Below, one piece after another: positions 1-9,100 of a stretch of 64,000 nt of DNA; the first letter of the stretch is position 1; each line of letters starts with the position of its first letter. This stretch comes from Candidatus Bathyarchaeum sp. (GTDB lineage: Archaea > Thermoproteota > Bathyarchaeia > Bathyarchaeales > Bathyarchaeaceae). A model generated the notes under the pieces. It made no database searches. It was not told where the DNA came from and worked only from the letters and a program-made list of their open reading frames with translations. A program made the position numbers and the translations under genes. The DNA lies in NCBI GenBank assembly GCA_020344315.1, contig CP070820.1:404256-468255 (forward strand), read 5' to 3'.

Positions 1-2
1 CG

Positions 3-428
3 GTGGACATGTCCACCGTAAAAACACCGTGTGTTTACCCAATTCCAGAATTGAAAGCCAATACGGATAAACACCGTTTTGGCGACGTGTCTCTTGTAAA
101 ACTTAATCCAGAATCTTTCCGTGTTTTTCGTTGTGATATTATGGATTACTTGATGGGCGGGGATATAGTGCGGTTACTTTCACCTTTAACATCCATCTCT
201 GAGGACCCTAGATGCTTGGGGTATCCCATATCGCTGTATTTAGCTCATAATTTTGCCAAAGTGGATTCCGATGCAAAACTATTGCATCATCGAGATTTGG
301 TAGAAAAAGCGTTGGATGAGGAAGGCTTATTACATTTTCTCAAAATGGAAGAGTCACTTAGTAATTTTAGAAGTGACTTATATGGGCGGAAATATCCATG
401 GGAATTGGAGGAGCACAGGCTTGTCTGA
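3..428 (+). CDS. nurA: NurA nuclease, C-terminal part (5' end outside window)
   Basis: The frame is open from the window edge to a TGA at 426-428, so this is the last ~140 residues of a longer protein. The segment RCLGYPISLYLAHNFAKVD (about residues 70-88) resembles the closing region of NurA 5'-3' nucleases, where a GYP..L..AH pattern precedes the end of the domain. The stop overlaps the TTG start of the following HerA-like gene by 8 nt, the arrangement expected for a co-translated NurA-HerA pair. In archaea this pair resects DNA ends with Mre11-Rad50. The catalytic N-terminal aspartate is not in the window, so activity cannot be judged. The assignment rests on the C-terminal pattern plus the HerA neighbour. 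Confidence 0.72.
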   Translation: MDMSTVKTPCVYPIPELKANTDKHRFGDVSLVKLNPESFRVFRCDIMDYLMGGDIVRLLSPLTSISEDPRCLGYPISLYLAHNFAKVDSDAKLLHHRDLVEKALDEEGLLHFLKMEESLSNFRSDLYGRKYPWELEEHRLV

Positions 429-1983
429 ACCTGTAGGTTTTGTATGCGGAACTGAAGGAGATAAAATCTCCTTTTTTTTGAATAATAGGGTTAAACTTTC
501 TTTTGGGCAGATCGTCCGAATAGATTCGGGTGAAAGAGGTTTCTATGCGAGAGTGTTTAATGCCAAAAGTAGCTCTACCCTGAGGACAATTGAACAGCTC
601 CGTGAGGCTGAGGGTAAAGAGGCTTTTGGGCCCTATTCTAGCTTCCGAAGCGTTGAAGCTATTTTGTTTTTGGAAAAAATCGGGAATAGAGTTCACTCCC
701 CCACTTTTAATCCTAATTACCGAGACACCGTGCATACCGCCAGTAAGGAAGACTGTTCAGTTTTGAGGCTTGCGGGAGATTTGGAAATAGGTCATTTGCG
801 TTCAGGAGAAGAAATTCTAAGTGGGGTGGGCATAAGTGTTAAGGCTATCCCAAAAATGATGGGCATGTTTGGAATGACAGGGTCAGGAAAGACTAACACT
901 GAACTTATTCTCAACGCTCGTATTATTGACAGCAGTCCTAAAACTGTTGGTCTTATTTTCGATTTTGCTGGTCAGTTGCTGACAGGTAAAGATATAGGGT
1001 CTCATACTGGTCTACGGAATCATCCACTTTTTCACACGAAGATTCGTTACTACTCAGCCAGAGATGGCAAGTTGTGCATAGGTTTACATACGCTTACTCC
1101 TGGAAGATTGCGAACGATTTTCCCTGAAATCGGGAGGCCCCAAGTAAGAGTCGCCAGAAGATTATATGAGCAATTGGGCGGCTGTTGGATAGAGCAATCC
1201 CTCGAAACCTATAGTCTAGAAGGATATTCGGGTATTGGGAAAATTATCAACTACCAGCAAAGAAATGTGATTAACGCTCTGATGAGTAGACTTTCTGATC
1301 TTCCACAGCATCTCTTCCCACCTTCAAACTATAACTTCATTGATGATGTGGTCAAAAATATAAGCAAAGGAATCACCTGTCTCATTGATATATCAGGCTT
1401 AAATTCTGAAGAGCAGCTCAATGTCACCTGTCTAACCGCGACCAATGTTGCACGCCATTATAAACGATTGTGGGAAAGCAATTTCCAAGAGTGGGAAAAA
1501 CTTCCAACTCTTTTGATCACTCTTGAGGAGGCACATGAGTTTCTTAATCCCGAAATACGTAAAACCATCTTTTCTGACATTGCCCTCACATACCGAAAGT
1601 ATCGCGTCGGACTAAATGCCGTGACTCCAAGACCTTCCAAAATAAATCGTGACGTCTTCGCTGAGCTTTGGACCAAAGTTATTATGAAGACAGAATTGCG
1701 ACAAGATAGAGACTATCTCACCCAAAATACTCCTTACCTCGAATACAGTGACACCGAGATAAAGATGCTTGACATTGGTGAAGCGTTGCTCATTTCAGAA
1801 CCGCAGATTCGGTTTGCCGTTCCTATAAAGGTTATTCACTACCCTGACTATCTAAATGAACAGGGAAAAGCTGAGTATAATTTGCCGCCGTCAAAGCCTC
1901 TCTCTGAAATGGATGAAAAAATTAGACGAGTAAAGGCAGCAGGAAAATCTCTTGTGGCTGGAGAAAAATCTACGAAATCTTAG
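421..1983 (+). CDS. herA: HerA-type DNA translocase ATPase
   Basis: A 520-residue hexameric FtsK/HerA-superfamily ATPase, which pumps DNA into the NurA nuclease during double-strand-break resection. The start is taken as TTG 421. It follows a GGAGGAG stretch at about 405-411, and the residues after it (VGFVCG..GDKISFFLNN) look like the HAS-barrel that begins HerA. An in-frame ATG at 316 would place the start inside nurA. Walker A is GMTGSGKT at residues ~151-158; Walker B with the acidic pair is LLITLEEAHEF, with E369/E370. HerA normally has a DEAH-like box; here it reads EEAH. The C-terminal 30 residues are charged and probably disordered. The 3' end overlaps the convergent winged-helix gene by 14 nt. 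Confidence 0.9.
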   Translation: MSEPVGFVCGTEGDKISFFLNNRVKLSFGQIVRIDSGERGFYARVFNAKSSSTLRTIEQLREAEGKEAFGPYSSFRSVEAILFLEKIGNRVHSPTFNPNYRDTVHTASKEDCSVLRLAGDLEIGHLRSGEEILSGVGISVKAIPKMMGMFGMTGSGKTNTELILNARIIDSSPKTVGLIFDFAGQLLTGKDIGSHTGLRNHPLFHTKIRYYSARDGKLCIGLHTLTPGRLRTIFPEIGRPQVRVARRLYEQLGGCWIEQSLETYSLEGYSGIGKIINYQQRNVINALMSRLSDLPQHLFPPSNYNFIDDVVKNISKGITCLIDISGLNSEEQLNVTCLTATNVARHYKRLWESNFQEWEKLPTLLITLEEAHEFLNPEIRKTIFSDIALTYRKYRVGLNAVTPRPSKINRDVFAELWTKVIMKTELRQDRDYLTQNTPYLEYSDTEIKMLDIGEALLISEPQIRFAVPIKVIHYPDYLNEQGKAEYNLPPSKPLSEMDEKIRRVKAAGKSLVAGEKSTKS

Positions 1984-2683
1984 CTTCCCTTCGCTTCAAT
2001 ATCTTCTTCATTTCTTCCTTTAGTCGATAGACATAAGGCATCTTATGGGTGTCTCTCTCCAGATAGCCGTCTTTATAGAGTTTATTCATTAGGCGAGCAG
2101 TGTGCTCCCTGGTGAGTTTAATCTTTTCTCTGATCTCCGGCGCCGTTCTTTCCCCCTCTTTACCAATTGTCTCAAGAACCAGTAATTCGGTTTCAGTCAG
2201 TGGAGCCAAGGCCTTTTCCTTTCTTATAGGAATAGCAGCCTCTATCTTCGCTTCAGGAACATAACCTTCTTGCTTGAATTTCTCGATCTCATCAATCTTT
2301 TGCATCACTTTGTTTTGGGCCGCTTTTATGCCCTCAACTTCGTTTTTCATCTCCTTAAGCTGCCCAGAAATTTTCTCTTCAATCTGGGGAACATCCCCCA
2401 TCACGTTAGCAAGGTCCGTTAATCGGCTTTCATACTCTTCTAACTTCTTCGCAACTTGTTTGTTCTCCATTGCTGCGCCCTCAATTTTCTGAGCGATAGA
2501 ATGAACAACATTCTCTTGCCTCCGAAATTGGCTGTCAACACTCACAACGATATCATCTACAACTCCCCTTGCCCGCTCATACTCCTGGCGAAGCGTCCTT
2601 ATTCGGCGATAATAAAGAAACAGCGCTGAGATTGTACCAAGCAGCAAAACAGCTGTGACTAGAAAGAGAATATCTGAAATCAC
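1970..2683 (-). CDS. Membrane-tethered coiled-coil winged-helix protein
   Basis: This 237-residue protein has a three-part build. An N-terminal hydrophobic helix lies at residues ~3-25 (ILFLVTAVLLLGTISALFLYY). A long charged, heptad-rich stretch (~27-150) is likely coiled coil. A C-terminal winged helix (~165-230, LTETELLVLETIGKEGERTAPEIREKI..LTREHTARLMNKLYKDGYLERD) resembles MarR/TrmB-type DNA readers. It is probably a membrane-anchored transcription regulator; I do not recognise a named family. The start is GTG 2683. That codon lies inside one arm of an 11-bp inverted repeat, and five TGTGAT-type boxes fill the promoter, so autoregulation is a reasonable inference. It is convergent with herA, overlapping it by 14 nt. 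Confidence 0.75.
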   Translation of the reverse strand: MISDILFLVTAVLLLGTISALFLYYRRIRTLRQEYERARGVVDDIVVSVDSQFRRQENVVHSIAQKIEGAAMENKQVAKKLEEYESRLTDLANVMGDVPQIEEKISGQLKEMKNEVEGIKAAQNKVMQKIDEIEKFKQEGYVPEAKIEAAIPIRKEKALAPLTETELLVLETIGKEGERTAPEIREKIKLTREHTARLMNKLYKDGYLERDTHKMPYVYRLKEEMKKILKRREAKIS

Positions 2684-2817
2684 AAAAACGCCCCCGAAGT
2701 AACTGTGATTTCAGTGTGATCATATGTGATCTGCATGTGTGATCACATATCACAATAGTATATAAGTAAACTTAAGTCTTTTGTTAAACTGGGCTTCGTG
2801 ACATCACACGTCACAAC
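2674..2817 (-). promoter_or_regulatory. Promoter and TGTGAT operator array of the tethered regulator
   Basis: Read on the minus strand, a TATA-like CTTATATACT lies at 2766-2757, putting transcription start near 2735. Over and downstream of it are TGTGAT hexamers at 2704, 2715, 2725 and 2738 on the plus strand, plus an ATCACA at 2749-2754. The starts are 11, 10 and 13 bp apart, close to one helical turn. TGTGATCACA (2738-2747) is a perfect palindrome. CTGAAATCACA (2674-2684) and TGTGATTTCAG (2704-2714) form a perfect 11-bp inverted repeat around a 19-nt spacer and cover the GTG start. Another box pair, GTGACATCACACGTCACA, is at 2798-2815. Repressor binding is inferred from position and symmetry. 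Confidence 0.7.
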
Positions 2818-3069
2818 TTGTGTTGAGCAGATACTATGAGGATATCATGTAAACACACAAGTCCTTTATTGTTTTTCTCCCTTTGCTGTTTTCACCCTAT
2901 CCTTTGAAAAATCTAAAAAACGGTTTATTTAAAAAATAAAGCTGTAAAATCGCTTTAAATTGTGGGTAAGGATTCCTGCTTTTGGTACTCCGGTGCTGCC
3001 TCTTCCGTCCCGTCTTTTGTTTGCCTTGGGGTTGGTTTTTCTATTGAATCATAGCTGTGATTTGTGATG
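2818..3069. other. Intergenic, AT-rich, no gene seen
   Basis: No supported ORF or RNA lies here. The stretch around 2905-2955 is very A/T-rich, with poly-A and poly-T runs. Close to the 3' end of the next gene are TGTGAT at 3056-3061 and 3063-3068, followed by GTCACA (3069-3074), so a third box cluster overlaps the stop codon of the 161-aa gene. Confidence 0.5.
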
Positions 3070-3555
3070 TCACACCTTTCCCACAATGTTTCGTGGTTTG
3101 GAGAGTTCTTCTAGGCTCCTTTTTAGCTCTTCATGGAGGCGTGTCACCATCTTTATGTGTTCTTCTTTTGGTGTCTTTTTAGCAAGTTTTCGTTGAGTGT
3201 TTATATATGTTTTTAGCTTGTTTGCAGCCTCTATATACGGTTCTAAGCTTATTTCTTCGAGGATTCCCAAGTATCCGAGTAGAAGAATGGTATAGATTGA
3301 TTGGATGACGTTCCGTCTGGCTTGCCTGAGACTTCTATTAAAAGCGCCGCGACTTACGGCTAAAAGCCTTAATCTGGCTTTTTCGTCGTATTTTAATGAT
3401 TTATCGGATATATTTTCTGCTAAAATGTCTATTAATATCGTTTCTAGCTGTATTTTGGTTAAATTACTGTTTTTTGAGAGTATTTTTACCATCGGGTCAT
3501 TTAATGAATATTTTAGCCAATTTTGAGCTTTTTCCTTCAAGTAAAATTTCTCCAC
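3070..3555 (-). CDS. Orphan 161-aa helical protein
   Basis: I do not recognise a family. The protein is predicted to be mostly alpha-helical and basic. The central part (residues ~65-105) combines an arginine-rich segment (RGAFNRSLRQARRNVIQ) with a short hydrophobic stretch (SIYTILLLGYLGIL), and the last 50 residues are charged and helical. The start is GTG 3555; the alternatives are not better. It is flanked on both sides by TGTGAT/ATCACA clusters, one overlapping its stop codon (3056-3074) and one 390 bp upstream (3945-4020). That suggests it belongs with the tethered winged-helix gene. Codon use looks ordinary. A DNA- or RNA-binding role is possible from the basic helix but is not shown. 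Confidence 0.6.
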   Translation of the reverse strand: MEKFYLKEKAQNWLKYSLNDPMVKILSKNSNLTKIQLETILIDILAENISDKSLKYDEKARLRLLAVSRGAFNRSLRQARRNVIQSIYTILLLGYLGILEEISLEPYIEAANKLKTYINTQRKLAKKTPKEEHIKMVTRLHEELKRSLEELSKPRNIVGKV

Positions 3556-3944
3556 CCCAAAGCCCTGTTTAAAGGATACGTTTTTGTATACGGCACCCCC
3601 TGATACAAAAGTTTTACGGCACTCCCCCCGAAAACAGGCATATACAATTTAAATCCATCTACGTGCTAAAACAGCAAAACCTATGATTGAAACGACAATA
3701 ACTAAACTAAATTAAACAATAAATAAATTTTTTAGCCACTCAACAAAACAGACATCTACCTTACATTAAACTTTCACTAACTTTAATCTAGGAACTCCGC
3801 TCCCACAATTGAATTTGTTTAGAAACGTAAAATTTAGGAATATCTAGATTCTCCTCTAGAAATGGTAAAGCTTTCTTCCGAAGTTCAAATTATTGAACTT
3901 CATGCTGTTCCTCTAATTGTTTTTTAATCTCTATTTTGTGACCT
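3556..3944. other. Long intergenic region with a short direct repeat
   Basis: There is no credible gene in this roughly 390-nt stretch. Just upstream of the 161-aa gene is an imperfect direct repeat, TACGGCACCCCC at 3589-3600 and TACGGCACTCCCCCC at 3615-3629. On the minus strand it reads as two GTGCCGTA boxes 26 nt apart, placed where a promoter operator would sit. The remainder is AT-rich and unstructured by eye. Confidence 0.45.
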
Positions 3945-4020
3945 TGTGATTTGTGGTTTGTGTGATTTCTGATCACAGGAAGATCACGTGTGATTATCAC
4001 AACATCACGTGTGACGTCAC
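3945..4020. promoter_or_regulatory. Second large TGTGAT/ATCACA box cluster
   Basis: In 76 bp there is TGTGAT at 3945 and 3961, ATCACA at 3972-3977, ATCACGTGTGAT at 3983-3994, the perfect inverted repeat TGTGAT-T-ATCACA at 3989-4001, ATCACGTGTGAC at 4004-4015, and the perfect palindrome GTGACGTCAC at 4011-4020. The consensus matches the cluster at the promoter of the tethered winged-helix gene. It lies between the 3' end of nadE and the 161-aa gene, both on the minus strand, so it could serve a distal promoter of the latter or act as an architectural site. Confidence 0.6.
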
Positions 4021-4058
4021 TCACCGCTTCTTTCTTTTTTTGGCGTTTCAAGTCGTCA

Positions 4059-4880
4059 CTATAGAGTACAGTCGTCCTTTTGGTGTTTCGATGAGATCGT
4101 TGAGGGCATCTGTCGCTTATGTTCCGTAGATTGCCAGCGCCTCTTGATGGTCTCCACGAGTTTTACGGGTATGTTCAGTTGTTCAGCGATTTCTTTCGGC
4201 TTCATGGCTTGTTCCAAGCCGAACAATATTACGTCCAGAGTCTCATATGTGGTGCCTAACTCTTTTTCTGCTAGTTGATTTGGCCAGAGTCTGGGAGATG
4301 GAGGTTTTTCCACGATCTCCGGGGGAACGCCTATGTGTCGGGCGAGCTGTTTCACTTGGGTCTTGTAAAGGTCTATAATCGGTGCGAGGTCTGTTGCTCC
4401 GTCCCCCCACTTTGTGAAATATCCCATCATGGTTTCTGACTTGTCTGAGGTTCCACAGACAAGCCTGTTAAGTCTGTTGGCGTAATAGTAGAGGTAGACC
4501 ATCCTGATTCTTGCCTTTACGTTACCCTTGCTAACTTTGTCCATCGCATTATAGATTGGAAGAGATTGGAAACATGCCCTCAGGGTAGAAGAGATGTCAA
4601 TTACCTGAAAATTAAACCCGAATTTTTTTGCCACAAGTTCTGCATGTCTGATATCGGTGACATTATATGTTTCCTCTTCGGGCATTGCGATACCAAGTAC
4701 CTTTTTGCCGCCTAAAGAAAGGGCGGCTAGAGCCGCTGTTGTAGAGCTGTCAAGTCCACCTGAAAGCCCTAAAACCACGCCCTCGGACTTGCAATTATCA
4801 ACGTAATTTTTGATAAATCGTTTGATTCTGGTTTCAACCATTGGCAAGTCCAATCTCAAAGTCTCAATCGCCAATTTCAC
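4059..4880 (-). CDS. nadE: NH3-dependent NAD+ synthetase
   Basis: This enzyme adenylates nicotinic acid adenine dinucleotide and amidates it with ammonia to give NAD+, the last step of NAD synthesis. The 273-residue length fits the archaeal single-domain form without a glutaminase. The ATP-PPase loop SGGLDSS is at residues 40-46, followed by the typical CGTSDKSE and FTKWGDGATDLAPI segments that bind the substrate. The tail after residue ~230 (a helix-turn-helix-like segment with KPKEIAEQLNIPVKLVETIKRR) is common in archaeal NadE. The start is GTG 4880, preceded by a GGG-rich leader. It is transcribed divergently from elf1. Confidence 0.95.
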   Translation of the reverse strand: MKLAIETLRLDLPMVETRIKRFIKNYVDNCKSEGVVLGLSGGLDSSTTAALAALSLGGKKVLGIAMPEEETYNVTDIRHAELVAKKFGFNFQVIDISSTLRACFQSLPIYNAMDKVSKGNVKARIRMVYLYYYANRLNRLVCGTSDKSETMMGYFTKWGDGATDLAPIIDLYKTQVKQLARHIGVPPEIVEKPPSPRLWPNQLAEKELGTTYETLDVILFGLEQAMKPKEIAEQLNIPVKLVETIKRRWQSTEHKRQMPSTISSKHQKDDCTL

Positions 4881-4971
4881 TTTGCTGCCCTCTCATCTCT
4901 ATCATGAAGTTCTATTTTTTTATTACAAATATTTCTCTTAATTTGGCGCCTTCAATTATGCCTTTAGGACA

Positions 4972-4981
4972 AATATTTAAG
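4972..4981 (+). promoter_or_regulatory. TATA box of elf1
   Basis: AATATTTAAG lies ~40 nt before the elf1 ATG. Transcription start would fall near 5000-5005, leaving a short leader with a TGAGG Shine-Dalgarno-like element. Confidence 0.5.
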
Positions 4982-5017
4982 CCATTGCTTATACACATTT
5001 GCATCTGAGGATTTGGT

Positions 5018-5260
5018 ATGGGCAGAAGGAGAAGAAAAGTAGTTCGTATCCCTAAGAAGAGGTTGCCTACAGTTTACCTCTGCCCTAAATGTGGGAAAGA
5101 AGCAATCAGTGTGGAGATATTTCCGGGGGGTAAACAAGCTAGAGTGCGGTGTGGGAGCTGTAACTTAACTGAGGAATTGGCCATAAGACCCGCTTTTGTA
5201 GAAATCGACGTATATTGCCAATTCACAGACAAGTTTTATTCAAAGGCAACTGGAGTCTAA
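5018..5260 (+). CDS. Transcription elongation factor Elf1-like zinc protein
   Basis: An 80-residue protein with a basic N-terminus ([17 protein letters not shown]) and a four-cysteine zinc ribbon (C22, C25, C45, C48; CPKC..CGSC). This is the layout of the eukaryotic/archaeal Elf1 family, which binds the elongating RNA polymerase. The C-terminal [13 protein letters not shown] segment also fits the family. It is followed after 14 nt by the GGGP synthase gene, apparently in the same transcript. The family assignment is firm by pattern; the role here is inferred from homologues. Confidence 0.85.
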   Translation: MGRRRRKVVRIPKKRLPTVYLCPKCGKEAISVEIFPGGKQARVRCGSCNLTEELAIRPAFVEIDVYCQFTDKFYSKATGV

Positions 5261-5274
5261 GAAGGGGATAAAGC

Positions 5275-6033
5275 ATGGTTGGTCTAGTGGAGAAATATCT
5301 CTTAGAGAAGATTGAAAAAGAAGGGCCTATTCACATAACTCTTATTGATCCAGAAAAGGTTACTCCATCGTCTGCCTCTCGTGTTGTCAAGGAGGCTGAA
5401 GCTTGCAACACAGCGGCTATAATGGTGGGTGGTTCAACATCTGTTTTCACTTCTCATTTGGACAAGATTGTAAAAGCTATGAAAGAATCTGTGGAAATCC
5501 CTGTAATTCTTTTTCCCAACAACATCACTGGAATTAGCAGATATGCCGATGCTATATGGTTCATGTCCCTTCTTAATTCCTCAGATCCATACTTTCTAAT
5601 GGGCGCCCAAGTTCTAGGCGCCCCCATCATCAAGAACTTCGGTTTAGAACCCATCCCTCTTGGCTACATCGTTGTAGGTGAAGGAGGTGCAGTTAGTGTC
5701 GTGGGAAAAGCCGTTCCTATTCCATATAACAAACCTGAACTTGCAGCTGCCCATGCTTTAGCCGCCGAATATTTCGGTATGCGCTTCGTTTACTTAGAGG
5801 CAGGGTCCGGAGTCGGAAAACCGGTTCCGGCTGAGATGGCAAGAGCAGTGAAGAATGTAATTAGTCTTCCTCTAATTGTAGGCGGCGGTATAAGAACCGT
5901 TGAACAGATGAAAGAAATAGTGAAAGCTGGAGCCGACATCGTTGTAACAGGTACGGTTGTGGAAGAAAACAAAGACAGTAACAAGATAAGAGAACTGGTA
6001 GATAACATGAAAACCAATAAAAAACCGCGGTAA
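5275..6033 (+). CDS. Geranylgeranylglyceryl phosphate synthase
   Basis: This enzyme joins geranylgeranyl diphosphate to sn-glycerol 1-phosphate, the first committed step of archaeal ether lipids. The 252-residue TIM barrel begins with the HITLIDPEK motif (D25 in the metal/pyrophosphate site), then IMVGGST, the PVILFPNN strand, and ends with the phosphate-binding LIVGGGIRT (~residues 199-208) and ADIVVTGT. These match the PcrB/GGGPS family, archaeal group, with the YLEAGSG signature before the second phosphate loop. Its substrates come from the prenyl pathway encoded at 56-63 kb in this window. It is downstream of elf1 and about 130 nt ahead of the polymerase gene. Confidence 0.93.
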   Translation: MVGLVEKYLLEKIEKEGPIHITLIDPEKVTPSSASRVVKEAEACNTAAIMVGGSTSVFTSHLDKIVKAMKESVEIPVILFPNNITGISRYADAIWFMSLLNSSDPYFLMGAQVLGAPIIKNFGLEPIPLGYIVVGEGGAVSVVGKAVPIPYNKPELAAAHALAAEYFGMRFVYLEAGSGVGKPVPAEMARAVKNVISLPLIVGGGIRTVEQMKEIVKAGADIVVTGTVVEENKDSNKIRELVDNMKTNKKPR

Positions 6034-6163
6034 ACTAAATTTCCAGTTAAATCCTTGTAGACTTTCAGTTCCAGACAAGTTCCGTTTTATCGGTTTTCTG
6101 TTAGAAAGACTCAATACTTCGCTTATTGAAATCTAGGGAAGGAGGACGATCTGGACGATCCGG

Positions 6164-9100
6164 ATGAGCAAAGAGTATAAGCAATATGCTGCAGTTTTAG
6201 AGAAAAGCCTTGAGAGCATATATGCTATCGCGAGAAAAGCTAGGGAAAAAGGACTAGACCCTGCCCTCGTTCCCGAGCCTGAAGTTGCGAAAGATTTAGC
6301 CGAACTAGTTGAGGGGCTCGTTGGGCCTTACGGGGTCGCTGAAGGCATACGAGATTTGAGTAAGAAGATGTCTCGAGAGGCGCTTGCCTTCAAAATTGCT
6401 GAGCAGATTGTTAAGGGAAAATTTGGGCATATGGACGCTCGTGAAGCAGCTGAACAGGCTATAAGAACGGCTCTTGCTATACTAACCGAAGGGATAACAG
6501 CAGCTCCGGTACAAGGTGTGGCTCGGATAGAAATCAAATCTAATCCTGATCGAACACGGTATCTGGCAATATATTATGCTGGTCCAATACGCTCGGCAGG
6601 TGGCACGGAACAAGCCTTAACGTTAGTGATAGGAGATTTTATTCGTCGTCTGCTCGGATTGGATCGTTATAAACCAACAGAAGAGGAGATTGCGCGTTTC
6701 ATAGAGGAAGTTCGGCTATTCGAACGGGCAGTAGCTAGGTTTCAGTATCATATCTCAGACGAAGAGTTGAGAAGAGCTATCCAACATATTCCGGTGGAGG
6801 TGACCGGCACCGAATCCGATCCTGTTGAGGTTTCGTCTTTCCGTAACCTTCCTCGAATTGAGACAAATCGTGTTAGAGGCGGGGCTATCAGAGTCGTAAA
6901 TGACGGGATTGTAGGGCGATCCGCGAAAGTATGGACAATCATCGAGAAACTCGAAATCGAAGGATGGGATTGGCTTAGAGAAATACGAGAAATCTCTCAA
7001 AAAAAGAATGCCGGATTTATGGCAGATGTAATCGCAGGTCGTCCAATTTTCTCGTTTCCGTCTAGAACCGGAGGTTTCAGGCTTCGCTACGGAAGAGCTA
7101 GGAACACGGGCCTCACTGCAGTCGGCATCCATCCCGCAACCATGATGGTTGTTCAAAATTTTCTCGCCGCGGGAACACAGCTTCGTTTAGAGGGACCTGG
7201 AAAAGCCGGTGTTGTCGTTCCTGTGGACACCATCGAACCACCTGTTGTGCGATTAAAAAATGGATTCGTTGTCCGTGTTACTCTTCAAAATTATAAGCAA
7301 ATTAAAAGGATGATTGACAAGATTCTGTTTCTTGGGGATATCCTCATAGGTTTCGGCGACTTTTTATATACAAACAAACCTCTCCGTCCGTCAGGCTTCA
7401 CCGAAGAATGGTGGCGTGAAGAGCTTCTGGCAGCCATTGAACAAAAATTTGATAGCAACCTAAAAGAAGCCGCCAAAGCCGGCAGTATATCTGTCTCACG
7501 TCTTGAAGCATTAGTAGCTGACCCATTCAAAAATAAGCCGAACGCCAAAGAAGCCATCGCCCTCTCCTCAACTTATAGGATTCCTCTTCATCCCTTCTTC
7601 ACCTTCTTCTGGTCAAATATTTCCCCTGAGGAGTTTGGAGCCTTAAGAGAGTGGTTATTGACCTCTAAAAGCCAAGTTGAAAATGCGATAGTCCAAGAGA
7701 TTGTTGGTGTGAAAGACAAAACGATAAAAGGTCTCCTTGAGAAACTCTGCATTCCCCATGAAGTCGTTGCAGGCAAGATAAAAATAAGAAACGAAGAGGC
7801 ACACATCTTCGGGTTCTGCCTCGGACTGCACGCCCCAAAAAGCCAGATAGACTCTTCAAAAAACGTCTTCGAGTCCATGCAGAAACTCACGGGTATTCCG
7901 ATTAGAAAAAAGGCTCCCAGCCTTCTGGGTGCCAGAATGGGGCGGCCAGAAAAGGCTAAGAGGCGAGAAATGAGGCCACTCGTGCACGCCCTCTTTCCTG
8001 TTGGACTTGCTGGAGGTTCCCGACGAAACTTGGCAGAGGCTGCAAATAAAGGTGCCATCGAAATTGATCTTGTGAGGCGTCGCTGTTTAGAGTGTAACGA
8101 ATTAACTTCCCTAATTAGATGTCCTCAATGTGGTTCCGAGACTCGTTTGGAGAAGTTTTGTCCCCAATGCGGGAGATGTTTAAAAGAAGATGTTTGTCCT
8201 GTCTGCAAGGTTTCAACGAGAAGCTACGAGAAACAACAAATTAACATAAGGGATTTGATGAATGCGGCTTGCAGAAAACTTCGCCTTCCTCACCTTAACC
8301 TTGTGAAAGGCATAAAAGGCTTAACAAATGAAACAAAGACAGCAGAGATTTTAGAAAAAGGGGTTCTGCGGGCGAAATACGGTCTATCAGTCTTCAAAGA
8401 CGGGACAATCCGCTTCGACGTTACGAATGCTCCCCTGACTCATTTTAAACCGAAAGAGATTGGCGTCTCCGTTGAGAAGCTCAGAAAGTATGGTTACCTA
8501 TATGACCATGAAGGAAAGAGTCTAACCGAACCTAAACAGATCTGTGAACTTAAGGTTCAGGACGTAGTCATCCCGAGGAAATGCGCCAAATATTTTGTTC
8601 GCGTTGCCAACTTTCTGGACGAGCTACTTGCGAAGGTGTACGAGCTTCCTCCATACTACAACGTTAAAAAAGTTGATGACCTAGTTGGACGTCTCGTTGT
8701 GGGTTTGGCACCTCATACTTCAGTTGGCATCATCGGAAGGATTATCGGTTTTACTCCCCTGAATGTTTGTTACGCTCATCCTTTGTGGCATTCGGCTAAG
8801 CGTAGGGATTGCGACGGCGACGAAGATACGTTGATGCTGGCTTTGGATACAATCTTGAATTTCTCCAAAGTCTATCTACCATCTCAGATAGGGGGGATAA
8901 TGGATGCCCCTATTCTGATTATTCCTTTGGTGAATCCGGTGGAAGTGCAGCGGCAAGCTCACGAAGTGGATGTTGCAGAAAAATATCCCGCCTTGTTTTA
9001 TGAAAAAACTTTGCAGAAAACAGGACCCAGAGAGTTAAGTGAGCTCATAGACCTTATTGAGCATCGATTGAACACTGCGGCGCAGTTTGAGGGCTTCAAG

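Noticed and set aside
316-420. Longer herA start at ATG 316
   Set aside because: It would overlap nurA by over 100 nt; the added residues do not look like HerA, and TTG 421 has a good ribosome site.
2674-4020. Replication origin made of the TGTGAT boxes
   Set aside because: Archaeal origins usually carry ORB-type motifs and a cdc6/orc1 neighbour; none is seen, although PolD is 4 kb away. The boxes look like operators of the adjacent regulator. GC skew would be needed to settle it.
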